From: Bifidobacterium saguini DSM 23967
GTDB lineage: Bacteria > Actinomycetota > Actinomycetes > Actinomycetales > Bifidobacteriaceae
Assembly: GCF_000741715.1 (NCBI RefSeq)
Contig: NZ_JGZN01000008.1
Coordinates: 186,001 to 250,000 of the forward strand
Direction of reading: 5' to 3'
Length of the DNA: 64,000 nucleotides
Positions 1 through 9,802 of this stretch are shown here, one piece after another. The position numbers and the translations under genes are program-made. Each line of letters begins with the position of its first letter. The stretch's first letter is position 1. A model generated the notes under the pieces. It did no database searches. It saw only the letters and a list, made by a program, of their open reading frames with translations, and was not told where the DNA came from.

Positions 1-766
1 ATGACAATGCGACCGGTCCGGCAGTGGCTGCGCGAAGAATATTGCTGCCCAGTACGCAGCTGACGGCACCGGCTTGGGTGAACGCCTCCACTTCCTGTTC
101 ACTGATGCCGCCTTCAGGCCCGACCACCACGTTCACAGTGCGAGGCTTGCCATCGGCAAGAGAACGTTCCATCAACTGTGCGACCTTGGCTTCCACGCCG
201 CTCCATGTATCGGTGGCATCCTGATGCAGTACCACTACCAAGTCACCATGAACGCAGGCTCTGCGGCAGATAGCCACTACTTGCTTGCTGGACACGCACT
301 CTTCCAATTGAGGTTTGAATGCACGTCGGGACTGTTCCGTAGCTGCGGTCAGCACCGCAGACCATTTCTTATCGCTGCGCCCCGCTTTCCATTTCGCGAT
401 GGAGCGATCAGCCTGCCACGGTACAACTTGGTCAACGCCGATTTGCGTCGCCATATCGATGGCCTGCTCGTCATGGCCGGTTTTCGCCAAAGCTTGAATC
501 AGAGCCAACCTCGTTACCGGCTCAGGCTCCCGCCATACTTCATCGACTTCGGCCAACCCGGCTTCGGGGTCGGCCATTACCGCATGAATACGAAGACCAT
601 TACCGTCCGAAAGCTGTAGACCGTCTCCGGGCTTCAAGCGCATGGCCTGAACAGCGTGGCGCTTGATATGTGCAGGCAGCGTCAACTTCCAGCCCGCGTG
701 CAGTTCATCACTGTTTACCGGTACGTCGTCAACCGTTGGATCGAGTAGGAATAAAGCATCAGTCAT
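1..766 (-). CDS. rsmE: 16S rRNA m3U1498 methyltransferase RsmE (C-terminus beyond window)
   Basis: RsmE uses S-adenosylmethionine to methylate N3 of U1498 in 16S rRNA. About 255 residues are visible, reading MTDALFLLDPTVDD at the start. They comprise an N-terminal PUA-like RNA-binding part and the start of the SPOUT trefoil knot, with the family motif VVGPEGGIS near residue 216 and LGSNILRAATA just before the window edge. The last few residues fall outside the window. I chose the ATG at 764-766, although the AGGAG ahead of it is only 2 bases away, which is tight. The gene is transcribed away from the tRNA-Leu gene. Family assignment rests on the motifs and is firm. Confidence 0.9.
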   Translation of the reverse strand, partial: MTDALFLLDPTVDDVPVNSDELHAGWKLTLPAHIKRHAVQAMRLKPGDGLQLSDGNGLRIHAVMADPEAGLAEVDEVWREPEPVTRLALIQALAKTGHDEQAIDMATQIGVDQVVPWQADRSIAKWKAGRSDKKWSAVLTAATEQSRRAFKPQLEECVSSKQVVAICRRACVHGDLVVVLHQDATDTWSGVEAKVAQLMERSLADGKPRTVNVVVGPEGGISEQEVEAFTQAGAVSCVLGSNILRAATAGPVALS

Positions 767-808
767 GACTCCTAGGCTACACGCGACACGCCGAAAGACA
801 CGCTCAAA

Positions 809-836
809 TTGCATCCGCGTAATTTCATGCTAAAGT
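809..836 (+). promoter_or_regulatory. Candidate promoter of tRNA-Leu
   Basis: TTGCAT at 809-814 and TAAAGT at 831-836 are separated by 16 bases. They lie 27 bases ahead of the mature tRNA 5' end, in the gap between the oppositely oriented rsmE and the tRNA gene. The match to a sigma-70-type promoter is by eye only. Confidence 0.45.
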
Positions 837-862
837 ACTAACTCGTTGTCCAAACGACACCT

Positions 863-950
863 GCCCGGGTGGCGGAATGGTAGACGCGCTAGCTTGAGGT
901 GCTAGTGCCTATTTTTTACAGGCGTACGGGTTCAAGTCCCGTCTCGGGCA
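863..950 (+). tRNA. tRNA-Leu (anticodon GAG)
   Basis: A complete class II tRNA of 88 bases. The acceptor stem GCCCGGG pairs with CTCGGGC (one G-T). The anticodon stem GCTAGC/GCTAGT carries the loop TTGAGGT with anticodon GAG. A long variable arm (TGCC...GGCG) and the GGTTCAAGTCC T-arm follow. The discriminator is A950 and is followed by CA, so CCA is not encoded. It reads CUC and CUU leucine codons. Confidence 0.97.
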
Positions 951-955
951 CAGAT

Positions 956-983
956 AAACCCCTTGCATTGCAAGGGGTTTTTC
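956..983 (+). terminator. Rho-independent terminator after tRNA-Leu
   Basis: An 11-bp perfect stem (956-966 with 970-980, core CCCCTTGC/GCAAGGGG) has a 3-base loop and runs straight into T residues. It lies 5 bases after the tRNA. Confidence 0.9.
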
Positions 984-1043
984 AGTATCTACGCACATGG
1001 TGCGCCTCAAGAACTATTTTTCAGCAAATCCTGAGAGGATCTC

Positions 1044-1925
1044 ATGCAATTCATTACGCTTCAGTCCGTTGATGATCCGCGCGTCGAAGCGTATGCGAGC
1101 CTGACCGAGATGCAACTGCGCAACAGGCTCGAGCCGGCAAAGGGTATGTTCATCGCGGAATCCCCTAAGGTCATCGACCGTGCTCTGGCCGCTGGCCGTG
1201 AGCCACTCTCCCTTCTGGTGGAGGAGCCGTGGCTAGAGGGAATGCGCAGCACGTTCGATTTTATCGACGCCCACTGGGGTACTGAAATTCCCGTGTATGT
1301 GGCGTCTCCCGAGCAGCTGAAACGATTGACCGGTTACCGCCTCCACCGTGGTGCGCTGTGCGCCATGCGCCGCTGGCCGTTGCCCTCCGTAGCGGAAGTC
1401 TGCAAGAATGCCAGGCGCGTAGCCGTTATGGAAAACATTGTGGACCACACCAATGTTGGCGCACTGATGCGATCGGCCGCCGCACTTGACGTTGATGCAG
1501 TGTTGGTCACGCCCTCATGTGGCGATCCGCTGTACCGTCGTGCAGCGCGCGTCTCGATGGGCACGGTGTTTCAAGTCCCGTGGACACGAATCACCGGCTT
1601 GAATGATGATGGCACCGAAGACAAACACTATTGGCCATTCCGCGGCATCGACGAATTGAAATCCTTAGGATTCACCACAGTGGCTATGGCACTTGAAGAT
1701 CGATCCATCTCCTTGGAGGAGCTCACACGCCGTCTGCACGCACCACAAACCGACCCTGAGCATATCAGTAAGCTCGCTTTGATCTTCGGCACCGAGGGTG
1801 ACGGTCTCTCCCACTACACCATTGCCCGAGCTGATTTGACCGTCAAGATTCCGATGAGTCACGGAGTAGACAGTCTCAATGTGGCGGCTTCCAGTGCCGT
1901 GGCTTTCTACGCGACACGACACTAA
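1044..1925 (+). CDS. TrmH/SpoU-family RNA 2'-O-methyltransferase
   Basis: A 293-residue SPOUT methyltransferase that probably methylates a ribose 2'-OH in rRNA or tRNA using S-adenosylmethionine. The N-terminal 120 residues resemble the substrate-binding domain (FIAESPKVIDRAL). The three SpoU motifs follow in order: ENIVDHTNVGALMRSA near residues 130-145 (conserved N and R), LIFGTEGDGLS near 248-258, and IPMSHGVDSLNVAASSAVAFY near 270-290. The start ATG has a GAGAGGA ribosome site about 6 bases upstream. The exact RNA target cannot be told from sequence. It stands as a single gene between the tRNA terminator and glgC. Confidence 0.88.
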   Translation: MQFITLQSVDDPRVEAYASLTEMQLRNRLEPAKGMFIAESPKVIDRALAAGREPLSLLVEEPWLEGMRSTFDFIDAHWGTEIPVYVASPEQLKRLTGYRLHRGALCAMRRWPLPSVAEVCKNARRVAVMENIVDHTNVGALMRSAAALDVDAVLVTPSCGDPLYRRAARVSMGTVFQVPWTRITGLNDDGTEDKHYWPFRGIDELKSLGFTTVAMALEDRSISLEELTRRLHAPQTDPEHISKLALIFGTEGDGLSHYTIARADLTVKIPMSHGVDSLNVAASSAVAFYATRH

Positions 1926-2158
1926 GTCAAATATTTTTCTGCACTGCAGCGAGTCGAACAGCCTCAAAAGTTACTTTTTGCAACGATTCACACACCGAAT
2001 CACACAACTATTCATCACAAGTTCACGGCACGCGGAAGCGATAGCCTTGCGTGTTCGTTTTTTTCTGCAATTATTAACTATGTAAACCAAACGCAACGAA
2101 GCGCTTGGCCAAGCAGTGCGGTGTCGAAAGACGCTCTAGACAAGAGAGGACAGTAGCA

Positions 2159-3403
2159 ATGGCCAAGAATCCTAAGATTCTGTCGATTGTGCTTGCAGGC
2201 GGCGAGGGGACCCGTCTGATGCCACTAACCCGCGATCGCGCAAAGCCGGCAGTACCGTTCGGCGGCGTGTATCGTCTGATTGATTTCCCCTTGAGCAATC
2301 TGGTGAATTCCGGCTACCGCCAGGTGGTTGTGCTCACCCAGTACAAGTCCCACTCCCTTGACCGCCATATTTCCCAGGTGTGGCGCTTCTCCCCGCTGCT
2401 GGGTTCCTATGTGTCCCCTGTGCCGGCGCAGCAGCGTCTCGGCAAGCACTGGTATCTTGGCTCTGCAGACGCCATCTATCAGACCATCAACATCATCGAA
2501 GACGTGCAGCCTGACATTGTGGTCATCGTCGGCGCCGATCACGTCTACCGTATGGACTTCGAACAGATGGTGCAGCAGCACATCGAATCCGGCGCCGAGT
2601 TCACCGTTGCCGGTATCCGCCAGCCCATCGAGGAGTCGAACCAGTTCGGCGTTATCGGAGTTGATCCGGATCATCCGAACATGATTAAGAACTTCCAGGA
2701 GAAGCCGGCTACCACCACGGGTCTGCCGGACAATCCAAACCAGATTTTGGCTTCTATGGGTAACTATGTGGCCAATACCAAGGCGCTGTTCGAGGCTCTG
2801 GCTCTCGATGAGAAGGCTGCGGACACCAAGCACGATATGGGTGGCGACATTGCCCCGTACTTCGCTTCCCGCAATGAAGCCGGTGTCTACGACTTTAACT
2901 CCAACGAAATCCCGGGCTCCACTGCAACCGATCACGCATACTGGCGTGATGTGGGTACTATCAAGCAGTTCTATGATGCACACATGGATTTGATTGCCTA
3001 CGTGCCGGAATTCAACCTGTACAACCAGGATTGGCCGATTTACACGATGTCCGGCAACCTGCCGCCGGCCAAGTTCGTGCATGCCGGTCGCGATCGTCTC
3101 GGCCACGCCACCGATTCCATCGTCTCCCCAGGCGTGATTGTTTCCGGTGGTGAAGTGCATCACTCCGTGCTCTCCCCCAACGTTCGCATCCACTCTTGGG
3201 CGCAGATCGTTGACTCCGTGCTCTTCGACGGCGTGGTTATCAACCGTCGTGCACGCGTGTACAAGGCCATTCTCGATAAGAACGTCGTGCTCACCGAGAA
3301 CTCCACGGTCGGCATTGATACCGAACATGATCTGGCTCGTGGCTTCACGGTCACGCCGGACGGTATCACCGTGGTGCCGAAGAACACCATCGTTGACGAC
3401 TGA
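2159..3403 (+). CDS. glgC: Glucose-1-phosphate adenylyltransferase GlgC
   Basis: ADP-glucose pyrophosphorylase makes ADP-glucose from ATP and glucose 1-phosphate, the committed step of glycogen synthesis. It has 414 residues, normal for the family. The nucleotide-binding motif [20 protein letters not shown] is at residues 12-31, followed by the GADHVYRMD and FQEKP motifs and a C-terminal left-handed beta-helix region. The frame is open to 2105, but the ATG at 2159 is preferred because AGAGAGGA sits 8 bases ahead and the protein then begins [15 protein letters not shown] like its relatives. It is a single gene ending in a strong terminator. Confidence 0.96.
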   Translation: MAKNPKILSIVLAGGEGTRLMPLTRDRAKPAVPFGGVYRLIDFPLSNLVNSGYRQVVVLTQYKSHSLDRHISQVWRFSPLLGSYVSPVPAQQRLGKHWYLGSADAIYQTINIIEDVQPDIVVIVGADHVYRMDFEQMVQQHIESGAEFTVAGIRQPIEESNQFGVIGVDPDHPNMIKNFQEKPATTTGLPDNPNQILASMGNYVANTKALFEALALDEKAADTKHDMGGDIAPYFASRNEAGVYDFNSNEIPGSTATDHAYWRDVGTIKQFYDAHMDLIAYVPEFNLYNQDWPIYTMSGNLPPAKFVHAGRDRLGHATDSIVSPGVIVSGGEVHHSVLSPNVRIHSWAQIVDSVLFDGVVINRRARVYKAILDKNVVLTENSTVGIDTEHDLARGFTVTPDGITVVPKNTIVDD

Positions 3404-3420
3404 TTAACGGTCACATAGAG

Positions 3421-3450
3421 AAACCCCGCAACCGAACAGTTGCGGGGTTT
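3421..3450. terminator. Bidirectional terminator between glgC and sufT-like gene
   Basis: A perfect 12-bp stem (3421-3432 with 3439-3450, core CCCCGCAAC/GTTGCGGGG) with a 6-base loop. It is flanked by A residues on the left and T residues on the right, so it can serve both converging genes. Confidence 0.88.
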
Positions 3451-3477
3451 CTCATATCATCTGCACAGTGAACAAGC

Positions 3478-4065
3478 TTAGTACTTTGGCATGTTTTCAA
3501 AGTTGAAGCCAAGTGCGGCAAGCTGATCACGGCCTTCCGGAGTGATGCGATCCATAGTCCAGCGCGGATCCCAAGTCCAGTCGATGCGGAACTCCTCCAC
3601 AAGACCGGCCAGCGTGGAGGCACATTCATCTTCGATAAGATCAGTCAGCGGGCATGCTGGCGTGGTCAGCGTCATCGTAATGATGGCGCGCCCAAGCTCA
3701 TCGATTTCAATGCCGTACACCAGTCCAAGATCAATCACATCGATACCGAGTTCAGGATCGATAACCTGATGCAGCGCTTCACGCACATCCTCAGCAGTGG
3801 CACGACCGATATCGTCCACCGCCTTCAGCGGAATATCGTTGCCTTCGGACTGTTCGTCATCAGCACAGCCACATGCGCCATGATGATTCCCGCATCCGCA
3901 CGTATCATCCTTGGTGCTAGACGCAGCAGGACGCCCGTTAGGGAATCCCTTGGCCAAGGCCGGATTCATCATCACGCGGCGAGCAGCTTCTTCGTCCTTC
4001 AGAACCCCATTAACAGCATCAAAAACAGACGTCTGCGGTTCCGGAACCAGATTGTTATCGGTCAT
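3478..4065 (-). CDS. SufT-like DUF59 (MIP18-family) iron-sulfur maturation protein
   Basis: A 195-residue protein whose last 100 residues are a DUF59 domain (VREALHQVIDPELGIDVIDLGLVYG). It carries the conserved cysteine motif TTPACPLTD typical of the SufT/PaaD group, which helps insert Fe-S clusters into target proteins. Ahead of the domain is a cysteine/histidine-rich stretch (DDTCGCGNHHGACGCADD, near residues 53-70) that may bind metal; this is not part of the basic family. It is the last gene of the suf operon, 8 bases after sufU. The family is clear; calling it sufT is inference from context. Confidence 0.86.
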   Translation of the reverse strand: MTDNNLVPEPQTSVFDAVNGVLKDEEAARRVMMNPALAKGFPNGRPAASSTKDDTCGCGNHHGACGCADDEQSEGNDIPLKAVDDIGRATAEDVREALHQVIDPELGIDVIDLGLVYGIEIDELGRAIITMTLTTPACPLTDLIEDECASTLAGLVEEFRIDWTWDPRWTMDRITPEGRDQLAALGFNFENMPKY

Positions 4066-4073
4066 TATGTACC

Positions 4074-4628
4074 TCAGTTCTTTGCGGCAAGGGCCTTGGC
4101 GATGGAGTCCTTAAGCCCTTCCCAGCCTAGCAGAGCGCACTTGATACGCATAGGGTATTTCGATACACCTTGGAATACCACGGCATCGCCGAGTTCATCT
4201 TCCAATGCTTCATTATTCAGGCCTGCACCACGCGATTCCATGAGCTTATGGAATACCTGCTCCAGCTGCATGGCCTCATCCACGGTTTTGCCATCAACCA
4301 AATCAACCATCACAGACAGGCTGGCTTGAGAAATCGAACAGCCATGACCATCCCAAACCAAACGCTTGATGGTATGCGGTTCATCATCGGAAACCTCAAC
4401 ATGAACGGTTGCCTCATCACCGCAGGTCGGGTTGAACTGGTGAGATTCACCCGGCGTGCAGTACTCATGCGTTGCCTGAACCGTGGCATTGGCGGCAGCG
4501 GCTCCAGAAGCTTCGGAAGCCGCGTCCGGAGCAAAGGATTCCTTGCCATGAGGGTGCTTGGATGCCTCGAGGATGACCTCTTGGTACATCTGCTCGAGTT
4601 CATCTCCAGTCATACCAAAATCACTCAT
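4074..4628 (-). CDS. sufU: SufU-type Fe-S assembly protein
   Basis: SufU accepts sulfur from SufS, binding zinc, and supports cluster assembly on SufBCD. The 184-residue protein keeps the three ligands: Cys69 with Asp71 (NPTCGDEA), Cys97 (GHGCSIS) and Cys164 (RIKCALLGWE). The spacer between Cys97 and Cys164 has the length of SufU rather than IscU. Residues 28-55 are an Ala/Ser-rich insertion not needed by the family. It lies 11 bases after sufS, so it is surely cotranscribed. The ribosome site is weak. Confidence 0.92.
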   Translation of the reverse strand: MSDFGMTGDELEQMYQEVILEASKHPHGKESFAPDAASEASGAAAANATVQATHEYCTPGESHQFNPTCGDEATVHVEVSDDEPHTIKRLVWDGHGCSISQASLSVMVDLVDGKTVDEAMQLEQVFHKLMESRGAGLNNEALEDELGDAVVFQGVSKYPMRIKCALLGWEGLKDSIAKALAAKN

Positions 4629-4639
4629 AATATTTTCTG

Positions 4640-5917
4640 CTACTCCACTTCGAAGAACTTGCGAATGCCCTTGGCTGCTTCAACCAGCGCCTGCGCATCT
4701 TCCACGGAATTATAGACACCGCTGGATGCACGGTTCGAAGCATACAGGCCGAAATGACGATGCACCGGCTGCGCACAATGATGGCCAACGCGAATGGCAA
4801 TGCCCTGCGCGTCAATGTATTGGCCCACATCATGAGGATGAACACCGGCAACATCAAAGGCTACGGTTCCAATACGATCCTTGTTTTCACGAGGACCAAG
4901 AATGCGAATGCCTTCAATATCGCCGAGCTTCAGCAGCTCATTGGTGATTGAGCGCTCGTGAGCTTCGATGTTCTCAAGCCCAATGTTCATCATCCATTCG
5001 GCGGCAACGCCAGCGGCCACCACCTGTGCCACCGGCTGGGTACCTGCTTCAAAACGGGCTGGCGGAGCCATGTATTGAGCTTCATGATCCATGTAGGCAA
5101 GCTCCACCATCGAACCGCCGAAATTAGCCGGAGGCAATGCTTCGAGCATGTCACGCTTGCCGTAGAGGAAGCCCACGCCGGTGGGACCGTACATCTTGTG
5201 GGCGCTCCATGCGGCGAAGTCCACATCCAACGCGTGGAAATCAACCTTCAGATGAGGCACAGACTGGCATGCGTCAAGAATGAAAACAGCACCCACCTCA
5301 TGTGCGCGCTTGATTATCGGAGCAACGTTGGTGATAGCACCCGTGGTGTTGCCCACATGGGTTACCGCCACGACCTTGGTACGTTCGGTGATGACTTCAT
5401 CAAGGTTGTCCGTACGTACGCGGCCATCCTCGGTCAAGTCAATCCACTTGAAGGTGGCACCGGTACGGTAGGCAAGCTCCTGGAATGGCAACAGCACCGA
5501 ATGATGTTCGGCGCGAGAAACCACAATCTCATCGCCCGGCTTCAGGGCAAAACGCTTGGCGGCTTCTCCCCCACGGCCCAGTGAAGCATTGCCAAAGGCG
5601 GTGGCCAGCAGGTTCAATCCAGCGGTTGCACCACCGGTGACTACGATTTCTTCCTGGCCTTCTTCGGCATTGGCGCCAACCAGCTTGGCCACTTTGGCAC
5701 GCGCCTCTTCAAAGGCCACGGTGGAACGAGCTGCCAGCTCATGGGCGCCACGATGCACACCGGCGTTAATCGTACGGTAGAAATTCGCTTCAGCATCGAT
5801 CACGCACTCTGGCTTCTGCGACGTAGCAGCCGAATCGAGATACACAAGCGGATGCCCATGAATCTCCTGATCCAAAATCGGGAATTCACCCCGAATCGCC
5901 TTAAAATCAACCATCAT
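4640..5917 (-). CDS. sufS: Cysteine desulfurase SufS
   Basis: A PLP-dependent group II cysteine desulfurase that takes sulfur from L-cysteine for the SUF pathway. It has 425 residues. The PLP lysine is Lys241 in WSAHKMYGPTG, and the persulfide cysteine is Cys381 in RVGHHCAQP. The SRAEHHS motif near residue 134 is also conserved. AAGGGG is followed by two ATG codons in a row. The first is used here, but the second (start at 5914) has better spacing. A large inverted repeat separates this gene from sufC. Confidence 0.96.
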   Translation of the reverse strand: MMVDFKAIRGEFPILDQEIHGHPLVYLDSAATSQKPECVIDAEANFYRTINAGVHRGAHELAARSTVAFEEARAKVAKLVGANAEEGQEEIVVTGGATAGLNLLATAFGNASLGRGGEAAKRFALKPGDEIVVSRAEHHSVLLPFQELAYRTGATFKWIDLTEDGRVRTDNLDEVITERTKVVAVTHVGNTTGAITNVAPIIKRAHEVGAVFILDACQSVPHLKVDFHALDVDFAAWSAHKMYGPTGVGFLYGKRDMLEALPPANFGGSMVELAYMDHEAQYMAPPARFEAGTQPVAQVVAAGVAAEWMMNIGLENIEAHERSITNELLKLGDIEGIRILGPRENKDRIGTVAFDVAGVHPHDVGQYIDAQGIAIRVGHHCAQPVHRHFGLYASNRASSGVYNSVEDAQALVEAAKGIRKFFEVE

Positions 5918-5947
5918 TTTCCCCTTAGGATTTTCCCACGGCTAGGA

Positions 5948-6034
5948 GTGCAGGGCTGGGATGTGCTGTTCCCGACCGTAGGCTTGGCCGAACGGCCTTG
6001 AGTGTGTCGGGAATAGTACATCCCAGCCCTGCAC
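5948..6034. repeat. Long inverted repeat between sufC and sufS
   Basis: The arms are 5948-5976 and 6006-6034. The outer 17 bases (GTGCAGGGCTGGGATGT) and the inner 8 (TTCCCGAC) pair perfectly, with a 4-base mismatch between them. The 29-base loop contains its own GGCCGAACGGCC hairpin. The RNA would fold into one tall hairpin inside the suf transcript, just after sufC. It has no T-run, so it is more likely an RNA processing or stability element, or a mobile repeat, than a plain terminator. Confidence 0.8.
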
Positions 6035-6048
6035 GGCCTCAAGCAATG

Positions 6049-6828
6049 CTAGGCGAGAGCGGATTCGGAGTCAGCGCCTTCAGGCAGGTAGGCGTCGTAG
6101 CCGTTCTCTTCGAGTTCGTCAGCCAGCTCCGGACCACCGGTCTTAACGAAGTGACCGTCAGCGAACACATGCACGATATCCGGCTTGATGTACTTCAGGA
6201 TACGGGTGTAGTGGGTGACCATCAGGATGCCGAACTGGTTGGCTTCCTTGGCACGGTTCACGCCTTCAGACACGATGCGCAAAGCGTCCACGTCGAGGCC
6301 GGAATCGGTTTCATCAAGAATGGCGAACTTCGGCTTCAAGAGTTCGAGCTGCAACACTTCGGCGCGCTTCTTCTCGCCACCGGAGAAGCCTTCATTCACG
6401 GAACGGGAAGCGAACTTCGGGTCCATCTTGAGGCGCTTCATAGCCGCGGAAAGGTCCTTAGCCCACTGACGGATACCAGGAGCTTCGCCATCGATTTCGG
6501 TTTTGGCGGTCCTCAGGAAGTTGGTCATGGATACGCCCGGCACTTCCACCGGGTACTGCATAGCGAGGAACAGGCCGGCCTTGGCACGCTCGTCCGGGGT
6601 CATCTTCAGGATATCCTGACCATCCAGCAGGGCTTCACCGGAATCGACCACATACTTAGGGTGACCGGCGAGCGTGTAAGCCAGTGTGGATTTGCCGGAG
6701 CCGTTGGGTCCCATGATGGCGTGCGTTTCACCGGAGTGTACGGTCAGGCTGGCACCCTTGAGGATTTCCTTGGTGCCTTCCTTGGTTTCCACATGGACGT
6801 GGAGGTCCTTGATTTCGAGTGTTGACAT
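6049..6828 (-). CDS. sufC: SUF complex ATPase SufC
   Basis: SufC is the ABC-type ATPase of the SufBCD scaffold. The 259-residue protein has Walker A GPNGSGKST at residues 40-48, the signature SGGEKKR in the middle, and Walker B FAILDETDSGLD, the family's typical variant. It is soluble and has no membrane partner. The start is supported by TTAGGAG ahead of the ATG. It sits 24 bases after sufD. Confidence 0.97.
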   Translation of the reverse strand: MSTLEIKDLHVHVETKEGTKEILKGASLTVHSGETHAIMGPNGSGKSTLAYTLAGHPKYVVDSGEALLDGQDILKMTPDERAKAGLFLAMQYPVEVPGVSMTNFLRTAKTEIDGEAPGIRQWAKDLSAAMKRLKMDPKFASRSVNEGFSGGEKKRAEVLQLELLKPKFAILDETDSGLDVDALRIVSEGVNRAKEANQFGILMVTHYTRILKYIKPDIVHVFADGHFVKTGGPELADELEENGYDAYLPEGADSESALA

Positions 6829-6852
6829 GGTAATGCTCCTAAACGTTTGTTG

Positions 6853-8088
6853 TTACTTGTCTTCGAGGACCTGCGTCATGGCTGCGTCTTCTCCGCGAGC
6901 CAGACGGCGGTCAATAACGTCCATCAGATGTTCGGAAATGGCGGGAATACCGATTTCCTCCACGAGTTCACCGAAGAAGCCACGCACCACAAGTTTGCGT
7001 GCTTCGGTTTCCGGAATGCCACGAGATTCGAGGTAGAACAGTTCCTCATCATCGAATCGGCCCACGGAAGAAGCGTGGCCGGCACCGATAATGTTACCGT
7101 TCTCGATTTCGAGGTTCGGTTCGGAATCGGCGATAGCGCCCGGGGTCAGCACAAGGTTGCGGTTGAGCTCATAGGAGTCAGTTCCAGGAGCGGTCGGCTG
7201 AATCAATGCGTTGCCAACCCAGGTGGAGTGTGCTCCCTTGCCATCAAGAGCACCCTTGTACACTACGCGGGACTTGCACTCGGGGTGATTGTGCACCACC
7301 ATCGTGCGATGTTCGATGTGCTCGCCTGGATCTACGAAGTAGATGCCGAGCATATTGAGGTCGCCTTGTTCGCCGCCGAAGTCCTGATCCATGCGGATAC
7401 GAACGATGTCGCCGCTCAGGGTCACGACGGAGTGGCGCAGGGATGCACCTTCACCAACATGAATGCGATGGTTGCCCACATGCTTGGCGGTTTTCGCCCA
7501 TTCCTGAATGAATGTGGTGGAGATATGGGAGTCTTTGCCGGTGGTGATTTCAATGCCTTCTGCAAGACGAGCGTCACCATCATGTTCCACGACAACATCT
7601 GCGTGGGCACGATCAGCAGCGGCAATCACGAGATGGAAGGCGTCCAAATCTTCGCCTGCGCCGTGAACTTTGACTAGAACCGGCTGAGCGATTTCACCGT
7701 TCAGTTCGAGAACAGTGGCGGTTGCGCCGGAGTTCCATTCCACGGCTGAGACGCGATCATTCGGCTTGGAAACCGTGCCGGAGAGACCTTCACCGAGCTT
7801 TACCTGAGAAAGCTTGATGCCTTCGGCAAGAGGAGAGCCGTCAATCATCGACACTTCAATCTGTGTTTCGCCAGATGGCTTGAACACGGTGAAGAATTCG
7901 TTGATGCGTTCGATTGGCGTGTATCGCCATTCGTCCTGCTTGCGGTCCGGCATTGGATAGTCGTTCACATCGAATGAGCGAACAGCATGGTCCACTGAAG
8001 ACGGCATGGCGGCCGGAACGGCATACGGGTCATTGGGATCCGCGACCGGAATCTTGATTTCCTTGACGGGTGTTGTTGTATCGGCCAT
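6853..8088 (-). CDS. sufD: Fe-S assembly protein SufD
   Basis: SufD pairs with SufB in the SufBC2D scaffold. The 411-residue protein has the SufBD beta-helix core, with motifs such as LNMLGIYFVDPGEHIEHRT and the C-terminal EELFYLESRGIPETEARKLV followed by a GFFGELVEEI segment. It begins 5 bases after the sufB stop, so translation is probably coupled. Confidence 0.95.
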   Translation of the reverse strand: MADTTTPVKEIKIPVADPNDPYAVPAAMPSSVDHAVRSFDVNDYPMPDRKQDEWRYTPIERINEFFTVFKPSGETQIEVSMIDGSPLAEGIKLSQVKLGEGLSGTVSKPNDRVSAVEWNSGATATVLELNGEIAQPVLVKVHGAGEDLDAFHLVIAAADRAHADVVVEHDGDARLAEGIEITTGKDSHISTTFIQEWAKTAKHVGNHRIHVGEGASLRHSVVTLSGDIVRIRMDQDFGGEQGDLNMLGIYFVDPGEHIEHRTMVVHNHPECKSRVVYKGALDGKGAHSTWVGNALIQPTAPGTDSYELNRNLVLTPGAIADSEPNLEIENGNIIGAGHASSVGRFDDEELFYLESRGIPETEARKLVVRGFFGELVEEIGIPAISEHLMDVIDRRLARGEDAAMTQVLEDK

Positions 8089-8093
8089 TGGTA

Positions 8094-9593
8094 TCAGCCC
8101 ACCGATCCTTCCATCTGAAGTTCCACGAGTCTGTTGAGCTCAAGCGCGTATTCCATAGGCAGCTCACGACTGATCGGCTCAACGAAGCCACGCACGATCA
8201 TGCCTTGAGCCTCTTCTTCGGTAAGACCACGGCTCATTAGATAGAACAGCTGGTCTTCGGAGATTTTGGAGACGGTTGCTTCGTGCGCCATTGACACATC
8301 GTCTTCACGAACATCGACGTGAGGATATGTATCAGAACGGGAGAAGTCATCCACCAGCAAAGCGTCGCACACGGTGGAGTTGGAGGAGCCTTCCGCACCC
8401 TTGACGATCTTGACCAGGCCACGGTATGCGGAACGTCCGCCACCGCGAGAAATGGACTTGGCCACGATGGTGGAAGAGGTGTGCGGAGCCAGATGGATCA
8501 TCTTGGCACCGGTGTCCTGATACTGGCCCTTACCGGCGAAGCCGAGGGACATCGTGGATGCCTTGGCGTACGGCTCAGCGAGGATACAGGCAGGATACTT
8601 CATCGTTGCCTTGGAGCCGATATTGCCATCCACCCATTCCATCGTGCCGCCTTCGCGCACGTAGGCACGCTGGGTCACGAGGTTGTAGACGTTGTTCGAC
8701 CAGTTTTGCACGGTGGTGTAGCGCACACGAGCATGCTTCTCGACGATGATTTCCACGATGGCGGCGTGCAGAGAATCTTCGGACCAAATCGGAGCCGTGC
8801 AGCCTTCCACGTAGTGCACGTAGGAGCCTTCATCGGCGATGATCAGCGTGCGTTCGAACTGGCCCATTGCCGGAGTGTTAATACGGAAGTAGGCCTGCAG
8901 TGGAATATCCACATGCACGCCCTTCGGCACGTAGACGAATGAACCGCCGGACCATGCGGCGGTGTTCAATGCACCGAACTTGTTGTCTTCAGGAGGAACA
9001 ACCGTACCAAAGTACTTCTTGACGAGTTCAGGGTATTCGCGCACCGCGGTGTCGGTGTCCACGAAAATAACACCCTTCTTCTTCAGGTCTTCCTGAATGG
9101 AGTTGTAAATCACCTCGGACTCGTACTGTGCGGCCACGCCGGAAACCAAACGCTTCTTCTCGGCTTCAGGGATGCCGAGACGGTCATACGTGTTACGAAT
9201 ATCGTCCGGCAGCTCATCCCAGCTCTTGGCCTGCTTGTCAATCGGCTTGACGTAGTACTTGAAATCATCGGCGTTGAAGCCGGAAAGATCAACGCCCCAC
9301 TGCGGCATTGGCTTTTCCAGGAATGCCTTGAATCCGCGCAGACGCATGTCGAGCATCCACTGCGGTTCGCCTTTATCCGCACTGATGGCACGGACTACAT
9401 TTTCGTCGATACCACGTTTGGCAGCTTCACCAGCGGCGTCGGAATCATGCCAACCATAGCTGTAATCGCCGAACTGGCTGATGATTTCATCATCCTGCTT
9501 GATTTTATCCTCGTTGACGCGGGTGCGATCAGCCACGTACTGGCTCATCTCCACGTCAGCGGCGGCGTTTGGTGCTGTGTTTTCGCTCACCAT
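8094..9593 (-). CDS. sufB: Fe-S assembly protein SufB
   Basis: The main scaffold subunit on which SUF clusters form. It has 499 residues with the conserved [20 protein letters not shown] and [20 protein letters not shown] segments, the latter holding a scaffold cysteine, and the C-terminal [20 protein letters not shown]. It is the first gene of the operon, which reads sufB-sufD-sufC-sufS-sufU-DUF59. No sufR repressor gene precedes it here, unlike in many actinobacteria. The start ATG is preceded by AAGGAAGG. Confidence 0.97.
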   Translation of the reverse strand: MVSENTAPNAAADVEMSQYVADRTRVNEDKIKQDDEIISQFGDYSYGWHDSDAAGEAAKRGIDENVVRAISADKGEPQWMLDMRLRGFKAFLEKPMPQWGVDLSGFNADDFKYYVKPIDKQAKSWDELPDDIRNTYDRLGIPEAEKKRLVSGVAAQYESEVIYNSIQEDLKKKGVIFVDTDTAVREYPELVKKYFGTVVPPEDNKFGALNTAAWSGGSFVYVPKGVHVDIPLQAYFRINTPAMGQFERTLIIADEGSYVHYVEGCTAPIWSEDSLHAAIVEIIVEKHARVRYTTVQNWSNNVYNLVTQRAYVREGGTMEWVDGNIGSKATMKYPACILAEPYAKASTMSLGFAGKGQYQDTGAKMIHLAPHTSSTIVAKSISRGGGRSAYRGLVKIVKGAEGSSNSTVCDALLVDDFSRSDTYPHVDVREDDVSMAHEATVSKISEDQLFYLMSRGLTEEEAQGMIVRGFVEPISRELPMEYALELNRLVELQMEGSVG

Positions 9594-9752
9594 CCTGCCT
9601 TCCTTGTTACTCGCTTAGTCCTACGTAAACCTAACAGAACCTGTGTCGAAACACTACTAGCCGCACTGAATATTGGCTGTACGCTTACGTGATATACGGC
9701 ACATATTGTTTCGTATGCGCCATGATTGTGAATCTCTATTGTTTTCGGATAC

Positions 9753-9779
9753 GAAAAGAGGGCCTGTATACAGGCCCTC
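9753..9779 (-). terminator. Terminator of the L,D-transpeptidase gene
   Basis: A perfect 22-base palindrome, GAGGGCCTGTATACAGGCCCTC (9758-9779), is followed on the minus strand by TTTTCG. It lies 24 bases past the stop codon of the gene at 9803. Confidence 0.85.
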
Positions 9780-9802
9780 ACATCGTGCTTTTGCTTCGGT
9801 AA

